Source: an uncultured Chitinophaga sp.
GTDB taxonomy: Bacteria; Bacteroidota; Bacteroidia; Chitinophagales; Chitinophagaceae
Direction: 5' to 3'
Length of the DNA: 64,000 bases
Assembly (NCBI RefSeq): GCF_946479755.1
Contig: NZ_CAMLHC010000003.1
Location: 1 to 64,000 of the forward strand
Shown here: positions 21,401 through 25,783 of the stretch, piece by piece
Layout of the letters: every line of letters begins with the position of its first letter
How positions within the stretch are numbered: position 1 is the first letter of the stretch
The notes under the pieces: generated by a model
Database searches by the model: none
What the model saw: only the letters and a program-made list of their open reading frames with translations
What the model was told of the DNA's origin: nothing
Position numbers and translations under genes: made by a program

Positions 21401-21558
21401 TCTACAACCGTTGGGGCAGCATGGTATATCAGTCCAAAGACTACCGGAATAACTGGGATGGCTCGCAGCTGAATGAAGGTACCTACTACTATGTGCTGGA
21501 GGTAAGGAAGCCTGAAGGGGTAGTCCGTTACAAAGGCTGGGTACAAATATTAAGATAA
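3466..21558 (+). CDS. Giant SprB-like secreted adhesin: LamG-like, Calx-beta array, DUF11, T9SS type B C-terminus
   Basis: This 6,030-aa protein is among the largest in such genomes. Possible starts are ATGs at 3466, 3475 and 3538; the hydrophobic signal core (MMTLLWQLPAFA) lies near residues 49-61, so 3538 gives the more normal signal peptide. Residues about 90-1775 hold four modules of 410-445 aa. Each has a PGGV...LWL opening, a concanavalin/LamG-like sandwich ending in YLxxKYG, and a GIGRDD...KQS domain (possibly the one catalogued as DUF8202). Residues about 1972-5682 hold 31 Calx-beta-type repeats of about 120 aa, marked by DAAEPxTNG, GTDY, IPAG, DDKIIEG and DDDNTAAN; the acidic clusters suggest calcium binding. 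Two DUF11 domains follow. The last 85 residues (FPNVFTPNGDGKNERF, IYNRWG) form a gliding motility-associated type B sorting domain. A surface adhesin or filament role is inference. PorP/SprF and OmpA-like genes follow directly. Confidence 0.93.
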   Translation: MIVMSQITLLKHRYRAVFPVNDTVMNAPTAARKPVSLLTAIRSIKMAGVMMTLLWQLPAFAAPFTDNNSTGKKVSAISSPSRLRATTPAPGGVAGSVLWLRADDPSGNGASWKDYTGNGLVATQTTVASQPTVNAGALNFNYAFVFNGSSSAMAIPNAAIKNVFPFTNKARTVIAVGATGKQVNSSDHAMMLTYGSSGNGVGTYIGQVAGNGMASFGAYTLGGSFNVHAGVGTAIQNVTRILGGRYDGSNASIDLDGVQAGNITGSTWNTDNTQPAWIGRGPANGANPSYWNGKTGEIILYNRVLAATELQQVYSYLGLKYGITVSQGNKDYLASNGAAFWTADATFKSRITGIGRDDATGLKTKQSLNIDGGTITLALGAQVATTNAANTSTITNDLSFLTLADNALDFSYNVTTSTPLNALVTTRMNRVWKVQKSNWADQDITLSTNFTGVGKYLLISSNPAFPSGSITKVIPFNGSTITFNSSDLPATAYFTIGRALKGPGGVINGIAAWYRGDKGLSSAQWNDFSGLDMNIPQPAANLQPGVNQGAANFNPTPTFDGTRFFGKGKVVDAASSVFGNLQVQRLAVFAVGAPNAAATTNTLFSQETNVTDTRILAHVPWSDGNVYFDPPITFRQSAAWGGTYKKMSVWSFTKTPTLITTSRDRNTLINKTGTFNFTGNAGNYAFNIGGTAAGSGVYNGNIPELIVYKDITALTATDQQKIESYLALKYGVTLNQTTPADYLASDGSKMWTGDATYKYNITGIGRDDASALEQKQSVSVDAGIITLALGTQVAATNAANSNSIPNDLSFLVIADNGLTAASYDVNVSTALNPTVTRRMARVWKVQKPNWADRDITLQANVNGSSKFLLISNTDQTFGTITKIIPFSGNAVTLNSSDLPNGAYFTFGVSLTAPGGVFANLNLWMKANDGVLSGDGTKVATWKNVVGNGYNVSTASVADQPVFYSKTASQLLNFNPSVVYKGTEASTNVLRNTTRLFPNTSGFQLVGVGMDRRTTWTGTSGGLLATGPGGNHPVLYVMRNGTNNGWSAFMGSGASGPVVAPAALSTSNAIIYNGGTANANNVQPQIFSVGSLNNGVDANANNIVSWVDGFRENTPLDAARQAEIGNGVLVGSSDDNSTWIGNIPEVLIYDRQLTDAEMAKVNSYLAIKYGVTMDQRTPYNYVATDASVIWNATANAAYKYNIAGIGRDDIQDLRQKQSRSVNGDFQVTIGVGDLAATNDDNTGTFANDKAYLLWGDDNAAVNFRTSVTGNAAVNFRMARVWKVQKSAAMNEVVQIAAPYDRLPNTRETYLIVSDDDTFNGADQFIKLSEITIQGVKHYAAKIALTNGQYFTFASNIKAPGGVGGTSLWLRPDRGTSATSDGAALSTWTDYAADLNNASQPAAAKQPFYVNNPTGNQNFNPLVRFNGTNSVMMLDPNKLPVGKTPRTLFGVGTLARMATGANQLMFAWGDGTPDRSSGLAALAGGVASFIGDQTDISMPGYWTVNVPEQLTGKWESNGMATLYGKGKRLNNIVRTTWNTGTASSTLGGYMNNNYFWDGTIGDIIVFPFDLNDIQRNKVESYLAIKYGFTLDQTTGGDYRATDDNIIWKADPVYKSNIAGIGYDEVEGLEQKQSRSIHPGAILTIALGEAAADNASNTASFDNDKSYMIWGSNTNSLMTTNTNLPQGSCVRQRLAQQWKVQYTNFDPAAKQLMFNFDLNGITYTGTDTRDFTLSIDNDGDGNFATGTITEYKASIYDATKKLVSFRGVSNIPAGAVFTLTTSQPVRVATLVPDGQSQTAASICRDNDWIYFTDPTDATKYIAAIDLNGNTVNMSDFNAALVDVSKTMDNLGANSSADYGIQLMRRLLQIKYTGAPLTVNGGVKLRYFWEPAEQTAAATYLSGTRNVAAAQEWTWFRHTGDIAATLDDLTPSVLQNAIKIVPSGSGTVDGVTYIEFDGLQQFDVFGGVYTANQVVSVRRQQDGVEGLRDGIFSIELPSGVQAPEDLTVEYTMTGMAINGVDYQPLSGQVTLKAGDPAVQLPVLVIDDEVIELPEDVHIELTTVTGVLTGNVYSISSSQRQASLVIGDNDQNKALLGVTKIKDATEPSTNGTYNISLPATVTSSEDITVTYSMTGTATNGTDYTLHTNTVLIPKGVTSIALPVEVIDDKLIEGPEKVLLTLAGGASANFTFTVDAIAAAAEMVVGDDDNTPANQVVSITKVTDAAEPSANGAFLVSLPAGYAAAQPITVNYTISGTAASDKDYQALTGSVVIPAGQNSIPLDVITKDDSIIESNETVVATITSATAPVLGTFTLHNTQFSATVIIADDDNTALNKVLTITKTADAAEPAVHGGYKISLPAGITAAEAVTVTYTMSGAAVNGTDYTNLTGTVVLNPEQPFVLLPLLVKDDKIIEGDETVTATLSGGTTTNLGAFTADPAGKAATLTIADDDNTAASKVLHISRKADAAEPSTHGAFEIGLPQDVTAAGDITVNYTVTGTAANGTDYQSLSGTVTIPAGQPSVALPVTVINDKIIEGNETVITTLNNGTSAAFGAFSIDVAAKAATVTIGDDDNTTANLILNIAKTTDAAEPSANGAFSIALPADYTASEDITINYTVSGTATNGTDYQQLTSPVVLSAGQNSVTLPVVVKDDKIIENNEVVTVTLGNGTSTSFTLAAGSGKSANVTIADDDNTAANKVIVAVKKTDAAEPSANGAFTLQLPLHVTAVEDITVQYSISGTATNGTDYTTLSGTAVIPAGQNGIDVPVVVTDDSILEDDETIIITATGGNSAVFGSYTADASPATVIIKDDDNTDGNKVLRITKTADAAEPSTNGGFKISLPANVTLDQPLTVSYTVGGTATNGTDYGSLSGTVVIPAGQNEVPLPLVVKDDKIIEVNETVIVNISGGTATSYGVFTASSTNGSATVTIADDDNTAANNALTISKAADGAEPATPGSFTINLPAGITASEDITVKYGISGTATPGADYYALSGTVVIAAGQPGETVIIPIKDDKTIEVDETVIVTLNGGASANFTFTGTGAATVVIADDDNTSANRTLVVQKMANSSEPSTQGIFFVRIPNSYTVSEPVTVNYTVSGTATNGVDYVTLSGTMVLPPNRTTEPIDVIPIDDKIIEGTETVTMTLADASSANFPFTVSTTPATVNIADNDNTAANKMVQITKTADAAEPSTNGEFTISLPADVTVAEDMTVHYQVTGTAINGTDYTSLSGSVLIPANTNSVKLPLTVTDDKIVEGVENVLLTLTHGVSANYAFTVEGAAAEAAATITDDDDNTASGQLSIVKTTDAAEPSANGMLTISLPAGVTYAKDVTVNYTVAGTATSDLDYTALSGTVVIAAGQSNVTLTVPVIDDKVLEHTETVIVTLTGGTAAGFAPLTVNTTNASATVNITDNDHTSANKVVRINKTADGAEPATNGAFSISLPADVTAVEAVTVNYTITGTATNGTDYTQLTGTATIPAGSNSAPIAVTVKDDQVIEVTETVIATLNSASATTFGAFAIDAAAATATVNITDNDNIAGNRKITVIKMSHTAEPNAVGKFGVSLPANITSAEPVTVNYTITGTATNGEDYTTLTGTTVIAAGDNKVIVPVEVKDDKIIEGTETVVMTLNTANSASFGFSVGTTPATVNIADDDATTTNRVLSIAKVEDAAEPATNGSFRVSLPNGITSALPVKVSYMIDGSSTAVAGVDYTAITGEVIIPANTNSVLAPVVVTDDQVIEPVETVVMIISGGNDGTFVYTANTAAQTATVYLTDDDFTPNSNVVLVTKVSDAVEGSIPGQFKISLPPHITASEPVTIRYAMGGSATNTDDYTTLGGVAVILPGDNFVLVDVNAGDDNSVEGPEQAVMSLTGASSDTYTFNIMPGKGSATVTIIDANAASQIPVTVAKLGPDAAEPSTNGAFRVSLVGGTSANPVTIGYKLTGAAEAGVDYTITGNVVIPANTPSVDVPVTVIDDKIIEGAEDVVFTVISGSAADGNGNAFIFPPDAVNTATINILDDDNQSANLQLSVAKVADAAEAATHGSFRVSLPADYTASTDITVQFSNSGTATKDDDYTTNTSITIPKGRNSVIIPVTVKDDKIIEPTETVVLTLTSGTDGNSHVYTASGATATASLDITDDDGMAANRQLTIARVTDGSEPATNGQFRISLPKDVTVTEPITVTYAIAGTATNGDDYQPLTTSVVLPANQNNVVVDITVKDDQVIEGEETVQLTLAGGTTATLGAFTGAGSATLVIADDDNTTTNRVLQVKQTKHAAEPATHGNFHVSLPATYTSARDITLQYVLKGTAMRDGDYTVNTIVLPAFSNGVDIPVTVKDDKIIEPTETVVLELTAGEDNNSNTYTADAASATATVNIGDDDNNATNRTLQVIKRADAAEPGTHGAFDILLPADYTASEAITVTYNITGSAVNGTDYMNLSGTATLPANSNSVTVDVITKDDKIIEGDETVIMTLSAGATSTIGAFSASVTPATVTIADDDNTSSNQVLSAVRTADAAEPGTPGEFEIRLPAGVTAAKDITVTYTIAGTATNGKDYTTLTGTVVLPHDNNKITIPVAVIDDQIIEQPETVILQIGKGTSGSFSYAAHAVSGAATLTIADNDDIAANKVLSAGNTTNAAEPATNGNFTINLPLNVTAADDITVQYTLTGAAVNGADYTIDATAIIPAGKNGVDVPVNVTDDKIIEGDETVVMTLQSGQSALFGHLAASTTNSVATVTIADDDNIAGNRQLHIVKENDAAEPATDGKFMILLPSGVTAAEDITVNYTVAGTAANGTDYTDLTGTVVIPANQPGVELPVIVKDDQVIEENETVIATLAGGNSAKFAFTPDAAAATATVTILDDENTTANRVISITRDGDAAEPSTNGAFVVSLPANLTASAAVTVNYTIGGTATAGADYTALTGTIVIPQGQNRIIMTVSVTDDQIMEETENVTATITHGAAAGLGSFTASSTAGNAAVLIADNDNVAANKVLSVVKNTDAAEPGTNGSFTISLPAGVTLTDDVVVNYTLSGTAGNGTDYTMSSHATILAGQPDVTVPVTVTDDKIIEGNETVVLTLTDGKSLTFGNFTASATNGAATVTITDDDDIAANKLLRIVQQADGAEPATNGRFMIQLPKDITVAEDVTVNYTIAGTAANGTDYAALTGTIVIPAGQPGVELPVTVTDDQIIEENETVIATLTGGASAKFAFTPDAAAATATVTILDNENTAANRVISIIKGGDAAEPATNGSFVVSLPANLTASAAVTVNYTIGGTATAGADYQTLTGTVVIPQGQNNMPIPVTVIDDRILETAETVIASITNGNAAGLGAFSASGSAGNATVLIADNDNIPANKVLSVVKTADAAEPGTNGAFTISLPAGVTLTDDVVVNYTVAGTAVNGTDYTIAASTTIPAGQPAVTVPVTVIDDRIIEGDETVMITLKDGKSAGFGDFTASTTNGAATVTIVDDEDLAVNRMLSASKVADAAEPGTNGAFRISLPAGITAAEAINLNYTVNGSAVNGKDYTMAGTAVIAAGAESATIPVNVIDDKIIEGAEAVVLTLNGGVTATVGNFTANSSSAVATMTIADDDDAATNLVLNVTATRANAAEPATHGEVTIALPAGYTATVPVTVQYTTGGTAASGADYKALSGTVTIPAGDNSITVPVEVIDNKIQDGTRTVVFTLTGGTAGSWTFTPAAGKTATVNISDDDIQRFDTWKTVALPAGNTSGMAHPNEMLTYTIHVRNTGNIPLAQVTITDPVPANTIYVSGGTLNGNVVTFTLSNLAPGATATATLIVKTPASLDGVRSITNTAQVSDGTTTKPTGGCDPAAPGCNGQPGTVIGASNIIGDLSITKTVMNPPTGIYRMGQDITYSVKVKSTGTQVFTNVVVEDLLPANLEMPKAVNVQHGQVDKANGKVVWTIPSLPAGQEVEMTIVCRILEGGDIINRVTVKASEPETNSTNNSAEAAIKADGADITFPNVFTPNGDGKNERFIIGGLEKYPGSAIYIYNRWGSMVYQSKDYRNNWDGSQLNEGTYYYVLEVRKPEGVVRYKGWVQILR
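3730..8790 (+). repeat. Four tandem LamG-like/GIGRDD modules within the giant gene
   Basis: Coding modules begin near 3730, 4970, 6200 and 7534, each with a PGGV motif. Each ends after a GIGRDD-type (GIGYDE in the fourth) and KQS-containing segment and an RxWKVQ segment. They are diverged at the DNA level, so the duplication is not recent. Confidence 0.8.
9379..20511 (+). repeat. Array of 31 Calx-beta-like coding repeats, about 360 bp each
   Basis: I counted 31 units in the translation using the DAAEP-type and DDDN-type landmarks. The mean period is about 359 bp. Unit boundaries end in acidic DDDN motifs, except between units 16 and 17, where IDANAAS replaces it. The array explains the long open frames on the opposite strand. 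Confidence 0.85.
17281..19446 (+). repeat. Higher-order 1,083-bp duplication (three Calx-beta units) in the array
   Basis: Equivalent lysine codons opening units 23, 26 and 29 lie at 17281, 18364 and 19447, exactly 1,083 bp (361 codons) apart each time. The TTTGTTGTGAGTCTGCC stretch starts at 18058 and again at 19141, also 1,083 bp apart. Units 24/27 and 25/28 are much more alike than neighbouring units, which points to recent triplet-unit duplication. Confidence 0.75.
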
Positions 21559-21568
21559 TGGAAAGCGG

Positions 21569-21591
21569 CCGGCCGCCTTGATGGTGGCCGG
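21569..21591 (+). terminator. GC-rich hairpin after the giant gene
   Basis: The arms CCGGCCGCC and GGTGGCCGG form a 9-bp stem with one G-U pair and a 5-nt loop. There is no strong T tract after it. It may partly terminate or stabilise the giant mRNA before the PorP gene, which begins 34 bp later. Confidence 0.45.
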
Positions 21592-21625
21592 TTATCTGTA
21601 TAGGTGTTAATAAAAGCATGATACA

Positions 21626-22627
21626 ATGCAAAACAAATTGAAAACCTGGTTCTCTGCTATCCTGCTTATTGCCGGTGTACAGGTGAAAGCACAACAGAAT
21701 ACCCAATTCAGTCAGTACGTTTTCAACGGATTGTCTGTGAACCCGGCTTACGCCGGATATAAAGGCGATTTGTATCTCAATACATTTTATCGTCACCAGT
21801 GGGCCGGGTTTCCCGGCGCGCCGCAAACAGGCGGTATCTCACTGGACGGCGTTACCGGTCCGTCTGACGGCCGGGTAGGTCTCGGGGTACAGATGTTGTT
21901 CGACAAAACAGGTCCGCAGGAAGCGCTCTCCCTGTATGGCTCCTATGCTTACCGTATTCCGCTGGATGACGAAGATACCCGCCGCCTTTGCCTTGGTATA
22001 GGCGCCGGCGTTACCCAATACGGTATCGACGGTACGGCGTTACAATATGTTGATAATAATGACGATGCTATTCCTGTGGGGAAGGTGACCCGCTGGATAC
22101 CGGATGCGCGGTTTGGTATTTATTACTATACGCCTTCCTTTTATGTAGGGTTGTCTGTGATGGACCTTTTTTCGCTCTATACTGATGGGAGCCGTTTCTC
22201 GTGGAAGGGCAATACTTATGAAACCATCCGTAAAACGCAGCATACTTATCTGACGGCGGGCACGGTGGTCCATCTGTCGGAAGACCTGAAGTTAAAACCT
22301 ACCATGATGTGGAAGGAGGATTTCAAAGGTCCGTCCAGCCTGGACCTGAATGCTTTCCTGTTGATTGCGGATAAAATATGGATAGGTGGATCTTACCGTA
22401 CCAGTGTGAAGCTATGGAATAAGTCGAACCTTGACCCGCGGTTGCAGCAGGTGAATGCGGCCAGCATCATCCTGGAGTACGTGGCGGCCGAACGTTTCCG
22501 GTTTGGTTATTCCTATGACCTGAATGTGAACAGGATGGCCAATTACCAGGCGGGATCGCATGAGATCTCTGTGGGCATATTGTTTCCCTCCAAAAGATAC
22601 AACATTAGTAATCCGCGTTACTTCTAA
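21626..22627 (+). CDS. PorP/SprF family type IX secretion system membrane protein
   Basis: The 333-aa protein has a signal peptide (MQNKLKTWFSAILLIAGVQVKA) followed by QQNTQFSQYVFNGLSVNPAYAG, the hallmark opening of the PorP/SprF family. The rest alternates beta-strand-like segments typical of an outer-membrane barrel and ends in a short aromatic tail (ISNPRYF). In Flavobacterium johnsoniae, SprF is needed to display the giant adhesin SprB, and type B sorting domains generally depend on a PorP/SprF partner. This gene lies 67 bp after a giant type B cargo gene, so it is probably the dedicated secretion and anchoring partner of that protein. Confidence 0.9.
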   Translation: MQNKLKTWFSAILLIAGVQVKAQQNTQFSQYVFNGLSVNPAYAGYKGDLYLNTFYRHQWAGFPGAPQTGGISLDGVTGPSDGRVGLGVQMLFDKTGPQEALSLYGSYAYRIPLDDEDTRRLCLGIGAGVTQYGIDGTALQYVDNNDDAIPVGKVTRWIPDARFGIYYYTPSFYVGLSVMDLFSLYTDGSRFSWKGNTYETIRKTQHTYLTAGTVVHLSEDLKLKPTMMWKEDFKGPSSLDLNAFLLIADKIWIGGSYRTSVKLWNKSNLDPRLQQVNAASIILEYVAAERFRFGYSYDLNVNRMANYQAGSHEISVGILFPSKRYNISNPRYF

Positions 22628-22651
22628 ACAGGTAACCTAAAAAATCTGATC

Positions 22652-24556
22652 TTGAAACTGTATCATCTTTATTTCAGGAAAATATACGGGAAGGTGTTCG
22701 TTGCCCTGCTGGCCTCCTGGTTGCCGTTGTCAGCCCTGGCGCAGGAACAGAAAAGTGTGCTCCGGATGGCGGAGGAGGCGTATGACAGGCAGGAGTATGC
22801 CACTGCTGCCGCACTTTATGAAAGGCTGGCCCAACAACAGGGCAAACGGGTGAAGACAGCCAACCTGATGAAGTTGGCCGCCTGTTACCGGGAAACGGGA
22901 CATTTCGATAATGCCGGCAGTTGGTACGCCAGGATCACGACCTTGCCCGACTGTCCGCCGGAGGCGTGGTTCGCACTGGGAGAGGTATTACGAAACAGCG
23001 AGCAGTATGAAGAAGCCAAACAGCCATACAACCGTTTTTCTTCCCCCAAGGCAGATAGTATGGAGATGAGAGCGCTGGCGCTACGTGCCTGCGACAGTGC
23101 GCTGGTCTGGAAACAACAGCCGGCGGACATCTCTCTGAACCCTGTCAGAGAGCTGAATACAGAACATTCTGAAATTATCAGTGGTGTTGTAAAAGATGGG
23201 CTGCTGCTCATTTCCAACGGTTACCGCAGTATGCAGATGAATGGTAAGATGGAGCGGCATCCGGCCGAAGACAGGCGTACTTTGCAGCCTTATTACAAAC
23301 CTTATATTTTTAAGCAATACAGTGTGGGTGACTCCAATGTCTTGCTGGAAGAGCTTTTTCCGCAGTTGTTGGGCGGTTATAGGTATCATATCGGGCCGGT
23401 GTGCATGAGTAAGGGCGAAGATACGTTGTACGTGACTATCAATGAGCAGGACAAGGTATTGCCCGGCAGCCGGAAGGGGCCGGTGAGCGGTGTGCGTCGG
23501 CTGAACATCTACCAGTCTGTAAAACAAAATGGAAAATGGACGACGCCGGTGATGCTGGCCAATATCAATTCGGCGGGTTATTCGTCCAGTTACCCTGTGC
23601 TGGCTGACCAGGGGAGCGTGATGTATTTCGTGTCTGACAGGCCGGAAGGGCAGGGGCAGAGCGATATCTGGTATAGTGAGAAGCAGGCAGACGGCAGCTG
23701 GGGCGCTCCGGTCAATTGCGGTCCGGTGTTGAATACTGTGGCGGCAGAGGCTTTTCCTACGATCAATGAAGAAGGTGTGTTATATTTCTCCAGCAAAGGG
23801 CATCCTGGTCTGGGAGGGTATGATGTGTTTCGTGCTATCGGCAGGCGTGCTGAGTGGCAGGCGCCGGATAATATGAAAGCGCCGTTTAATACGGGGGGCG
23901 ACGATATCGGGCTTATTCTGAAACGTAATGCCTATGAGGGTTTTATCTCTTCCAACCGGCGGGGCGGTATTGGTGCGGACGATATTTATGCGTTTAAAGA
24001 TGCGCATTTCTTTGAGCGGTTGCGGCCGGTGGTCCCGGCTGACAACGCAAAGGGAGAGGGGAACGGTGGTGATGCTCCGGGCGGCGGCGAGGGCCATAAC
24101 GGCGGTAGTGGCAATAGTGGTGGCAATGGCCGTGGTGGCAGCACTGGCACGGGTAAAACTACCGGTAAGCGTGTGTTGACGCCGGAGGAGGAAAAAGACA
24201 GGGTTGAACTGGAAAAGCTGCAGTTCTTCTATAATTTCAACAGTACGGAGTTGCTGACAGCGTCCAGGCGTATGCTGGATTATGTGGCGGGAGTGATGCA
24301 ACGGCATCCGGACTGGAAGCTGCTGGTGGTTTCGTATACGGATAGTCGTGGTACCAATGAGTACAACAAAGACCTCTCTACCATGCGTTGTTATGCGGTG
24401 ATCAATTATCTTGATGACAAGGGTATTTCGCCGAAACGGGTTTACTACCGTAATATGACGAAGGATGGCATCGCGAATGGATGCCTGGATGGTGTGCCTT
24501 GTAACGAAGCGCAGCATCAGCAGAACAGGCGTTCTGAGCTGAAGGTCATATTTTAA
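22652..24556 (+). CDS. OmpA-family lipoprotein-like/periplasmic protein with TPR and PD40 repeats
   Basis: The 634-aa protein appears to start at TTG (22652): a stop lies in frame at 22625, no ATG is available, and this start gives a good signal peptide ending in LSALA. Residues about 30-130 form TPR-like helices. Residues about 190-450 contain beta-propeller PD40-like repeats (YFVSDRPEGQGQSDIWYS; YFSSKGHPGLGGYDVF). A Gly/Asn/Ser-rich linker covers about 465-505. The C-terminus is an OmpA peptidoglycan-binding domain (YTDSRGTNEYNKDLS, QNRRSELKV). The usual GHTD is SYTD here. It follows PorP by 24 bp, the common PorP-OmpA pairing, and probably ties the secreted adhesin complex to peptidoglycan. 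Confidence 0.88.
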   Translation: MKLYHLYFRKIYGKVFVALLASWLPLSALAQEQKSVLRMAEEAYDRQEYATAAALYERLAQQQGKRVKTANLMKLAACYRETGHFDNAGSWYARITTLPDCPPEAWFALGEVLRNSEQYEEAKQPYNRFSSPKADSMEMRALALRACDSALVWKQQPADISLNPVRELNTEHSEIISGVVKDGLLLISNGYRSMQMNGKMERHPAEDRRTLQPYYKPYIFKQYSVGDSNVLLEELFPQLLGGYRYHIGPVCMSKGEDTLYVTINEQDKVLPGSRKGPVSGVRRLNIYQSVKQNGKWTTPVMLANINSAGYSSSYPVLADQGSVMYFVSDRPEGQGQSDIWYSEKQADGSWGAPVNCGPVLNTVAAEAFPTINEEGVLYFSSKGHPGLGGYDVFRAIGRRAEWQAPDNMKAPFNTGGDDIGLILKRNAYEGFISSNRRGGIGADDIYAFKDAHFFERLRPVVPADNAKGEGNGGDAPGGGEGHNGGSGNSGGNGRGGSTGTGKTTGKRVLTPEEEKDRVELEKLQFFYNFNSTELLTASRRMLDYVAGVMQRHPDWKLLVVSYTDSRGTNEYNKDLSTMRCYAVINYLDDKGISPKRVYYRNMTKDGIANGCLDGVPCNEAQHQQNRRSELKVIF

Positions 24557-24609
24557 TTTATAATTAATTGATATGTAAGTAGATACATATATTGTGTTGT
24601 GGTAGTTTT

Positions 24610-24643
24610 GCCTTGCAGGTTTGGTCGCCTGCAAGGCTTTTTT
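24610..24643 (+). terminator. Rho-independent terminator
   Basis: A perfect 10-bp stem (GCCTTGCAGG/CCTGCAAGGC) with an 8-nt loop is followed by six T residues. It lies 53 bp after the OmpA-family stop codon and probably ends the giant adhesin-PorP-OmpA transcription unit. Confidence 0.9.
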
Positions 24644-24685
24644 ATATCTGGTGATGTTGTGTACCTGATTGTACAGGAATTCCCT

Positions 24686-24693
24686 TATTTTTG
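24686..24693 (+). promoter_or_regulatory. -7 promoter box, TATTTTTG
   Basis: This is an exact TAnnTTTG match 45 bp before the ATG at 24739 and just after the preceding terminator. It probably drives the hypothetical gene that follows. The -33 element is not clear. Confidence 0.55.
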
Positions 24694-24738
24694 ACGCCTG
24701 ACTTAAAAGAATAAACAGCTCCACAAGAGTTTATAAAT

Positions 24739-25305
24739 ATGTATAAAAATTTAGAAATAAATTTCCAGGAGCAATATTTTGACATTGAAGCACCGATCAT
24801 TCCAGGCGTAAGTCTGGGTGGCATACAGCAGGGGATGCAGGTAAAAGGGCTGGAGAAGATGTTTCGTACGGACCAGTACTTTGCCCGTGACAAGAAGATC
24901 AGCCTTGTGACAACACCTTCCCTGCGATATATAGAATACTGGTATATGGGAGGGATTATCCGCCTGAAAGTGGATATCTATGATGGGCGGATTACTAATA
25001 TCATCGCCACGAAAGGCTATCAGGGTACGGTTAACGGCGTGCTTCGTGTAGGTATGACCGTGCGCGAAGTCCTGCAGGTGGATGCGGGCTTTACCTGTTA
25101 TTCTCCTCCCGGCGGGTTGATGAGCCCAAATTTTCTGGGTATCTGCCTGTATTTTACACCGAACTTCGACGCAGAGACCGACAGTCTGTCGGACTATATG
25201 GACCATAAGATCCTGGGCATCGGCCTGATCAATGAATTTAATGCAGAGGGAGACGATGTGTATGTGATGTTATATGGCTTGAACCATCCCCGGTTTAACG
25301 GTTAG
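24739..25305 (+). CDS. Hypothetical protein with two Gly-Met motifs
   Basis: This 188-aa protein has no signal peptide, so it is probably cytoplasmic. Two segments have similar patterns: PGVSLGGIQQGMQVKGLEKMF near residue 22 and VNGVLRVGMTVREVLQV near residue 98. Both recall the short G-M-x-x-x-E-V helices of SmpA/BamE-like folds, but I cannot assign the family. A terminator and a promoter box precede it, so it is probably monocistronic. Its stop overlaps the convergent GNAT gene by 4 bp. No function is assigned. Confidence 0.75.
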   Translation: MYKNLEINFQEQYFDIEAPIIPGVSLGGIQQGMQVKGLEKMFRTDQYFARDKKISLVTTPSLRYIEYWYMGGIIRLKVDIYDGRITNIIATKGYQGTVNGVLRVGMTVREVLQVDAGFTCYSPPGGLMSPNFLGICLYFTPNFDAETDSLSDYMDHKILGIGLINEFNAEGDDVYVMLYGLNHPRFNG

Positions 25306-25766
25306 CTTTTCAGCTCCATATCATAGCGGTCCAATCCCGGGCCGTAGAAATCAGGCGTGACTTTCGTTACGGCGAATCCCATTTTTCCGAAGAAAGGGGC
25401 AGAATGTTGTGTGGTGTCCAGCTGGATAACGCAGGAGGGGCATACTTCCCTGATGGCGTTTATCCTGTGCAGCAGCAGTTTTTTGCCCCATCCCTGTTGA
25501 TGGTATTGCTGATGGAGCAGTCCCCAGGTCATGACCGCGGTAGTTTTATCGGGACGGATGTAATAACCGCCGCAGCCGATGATCTTCTCGTCTGTTTCGA
25601 TGACGAAGTAACATTCGTTTTTATCCGATAGGTCGCGTTTCCCCTGTTCATCCAGCCAGTCGTCGAAGTCTTTCAGTTCCTCCGGAGCGAAGAACCTGGG
25701 CATGTTGCTGCGGAAAGCTTCCAGGCAGGCGGATTTATCGGTCGTGGTATATGGTTTGATGGTCAT
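25302..25766 (-). CDS. GNAT family N-acetyltransferase
   Basis: The 154-aa protein starts best at the ATG at 25766 (MTIKPYTTTDKSACLEAFRSNMP), which matches the usual N-terminus of the fold; the frame is open further upstream to 25832. Conserved GNAT features are visible: the IGCGGYYI strand, the acetyl-CoA loop QQGWGKKLLLHRI and the late-strand VIQLDTTQHSAPFFGKMGF. It probably acetylates a small amine or a protein N-terminus in the cytoplasm; the substrate is not known. The gene is convergent with the hypothetical gene to its left and lies 17 bp downstream of the minus-strand gene on its right. Confidence 0.85.
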   Translation of the reverse strand: MTIKPYTTTDKSACLEAFRSNMPRFFAPEELKDFDDWLDEQGKRDLSDKNECYFVIETDEKIIGCGGYYIRPDKTTAVMTWGLLHQQYHQQGWGKKLLLHRINAIREVCPSCVIQLDTTQHSAPFFGKMGFAVTKVTPDFYGPGLDRYDMELKS

Positions 25767-25783
25767 GGAGTGAAGATAGGCAA

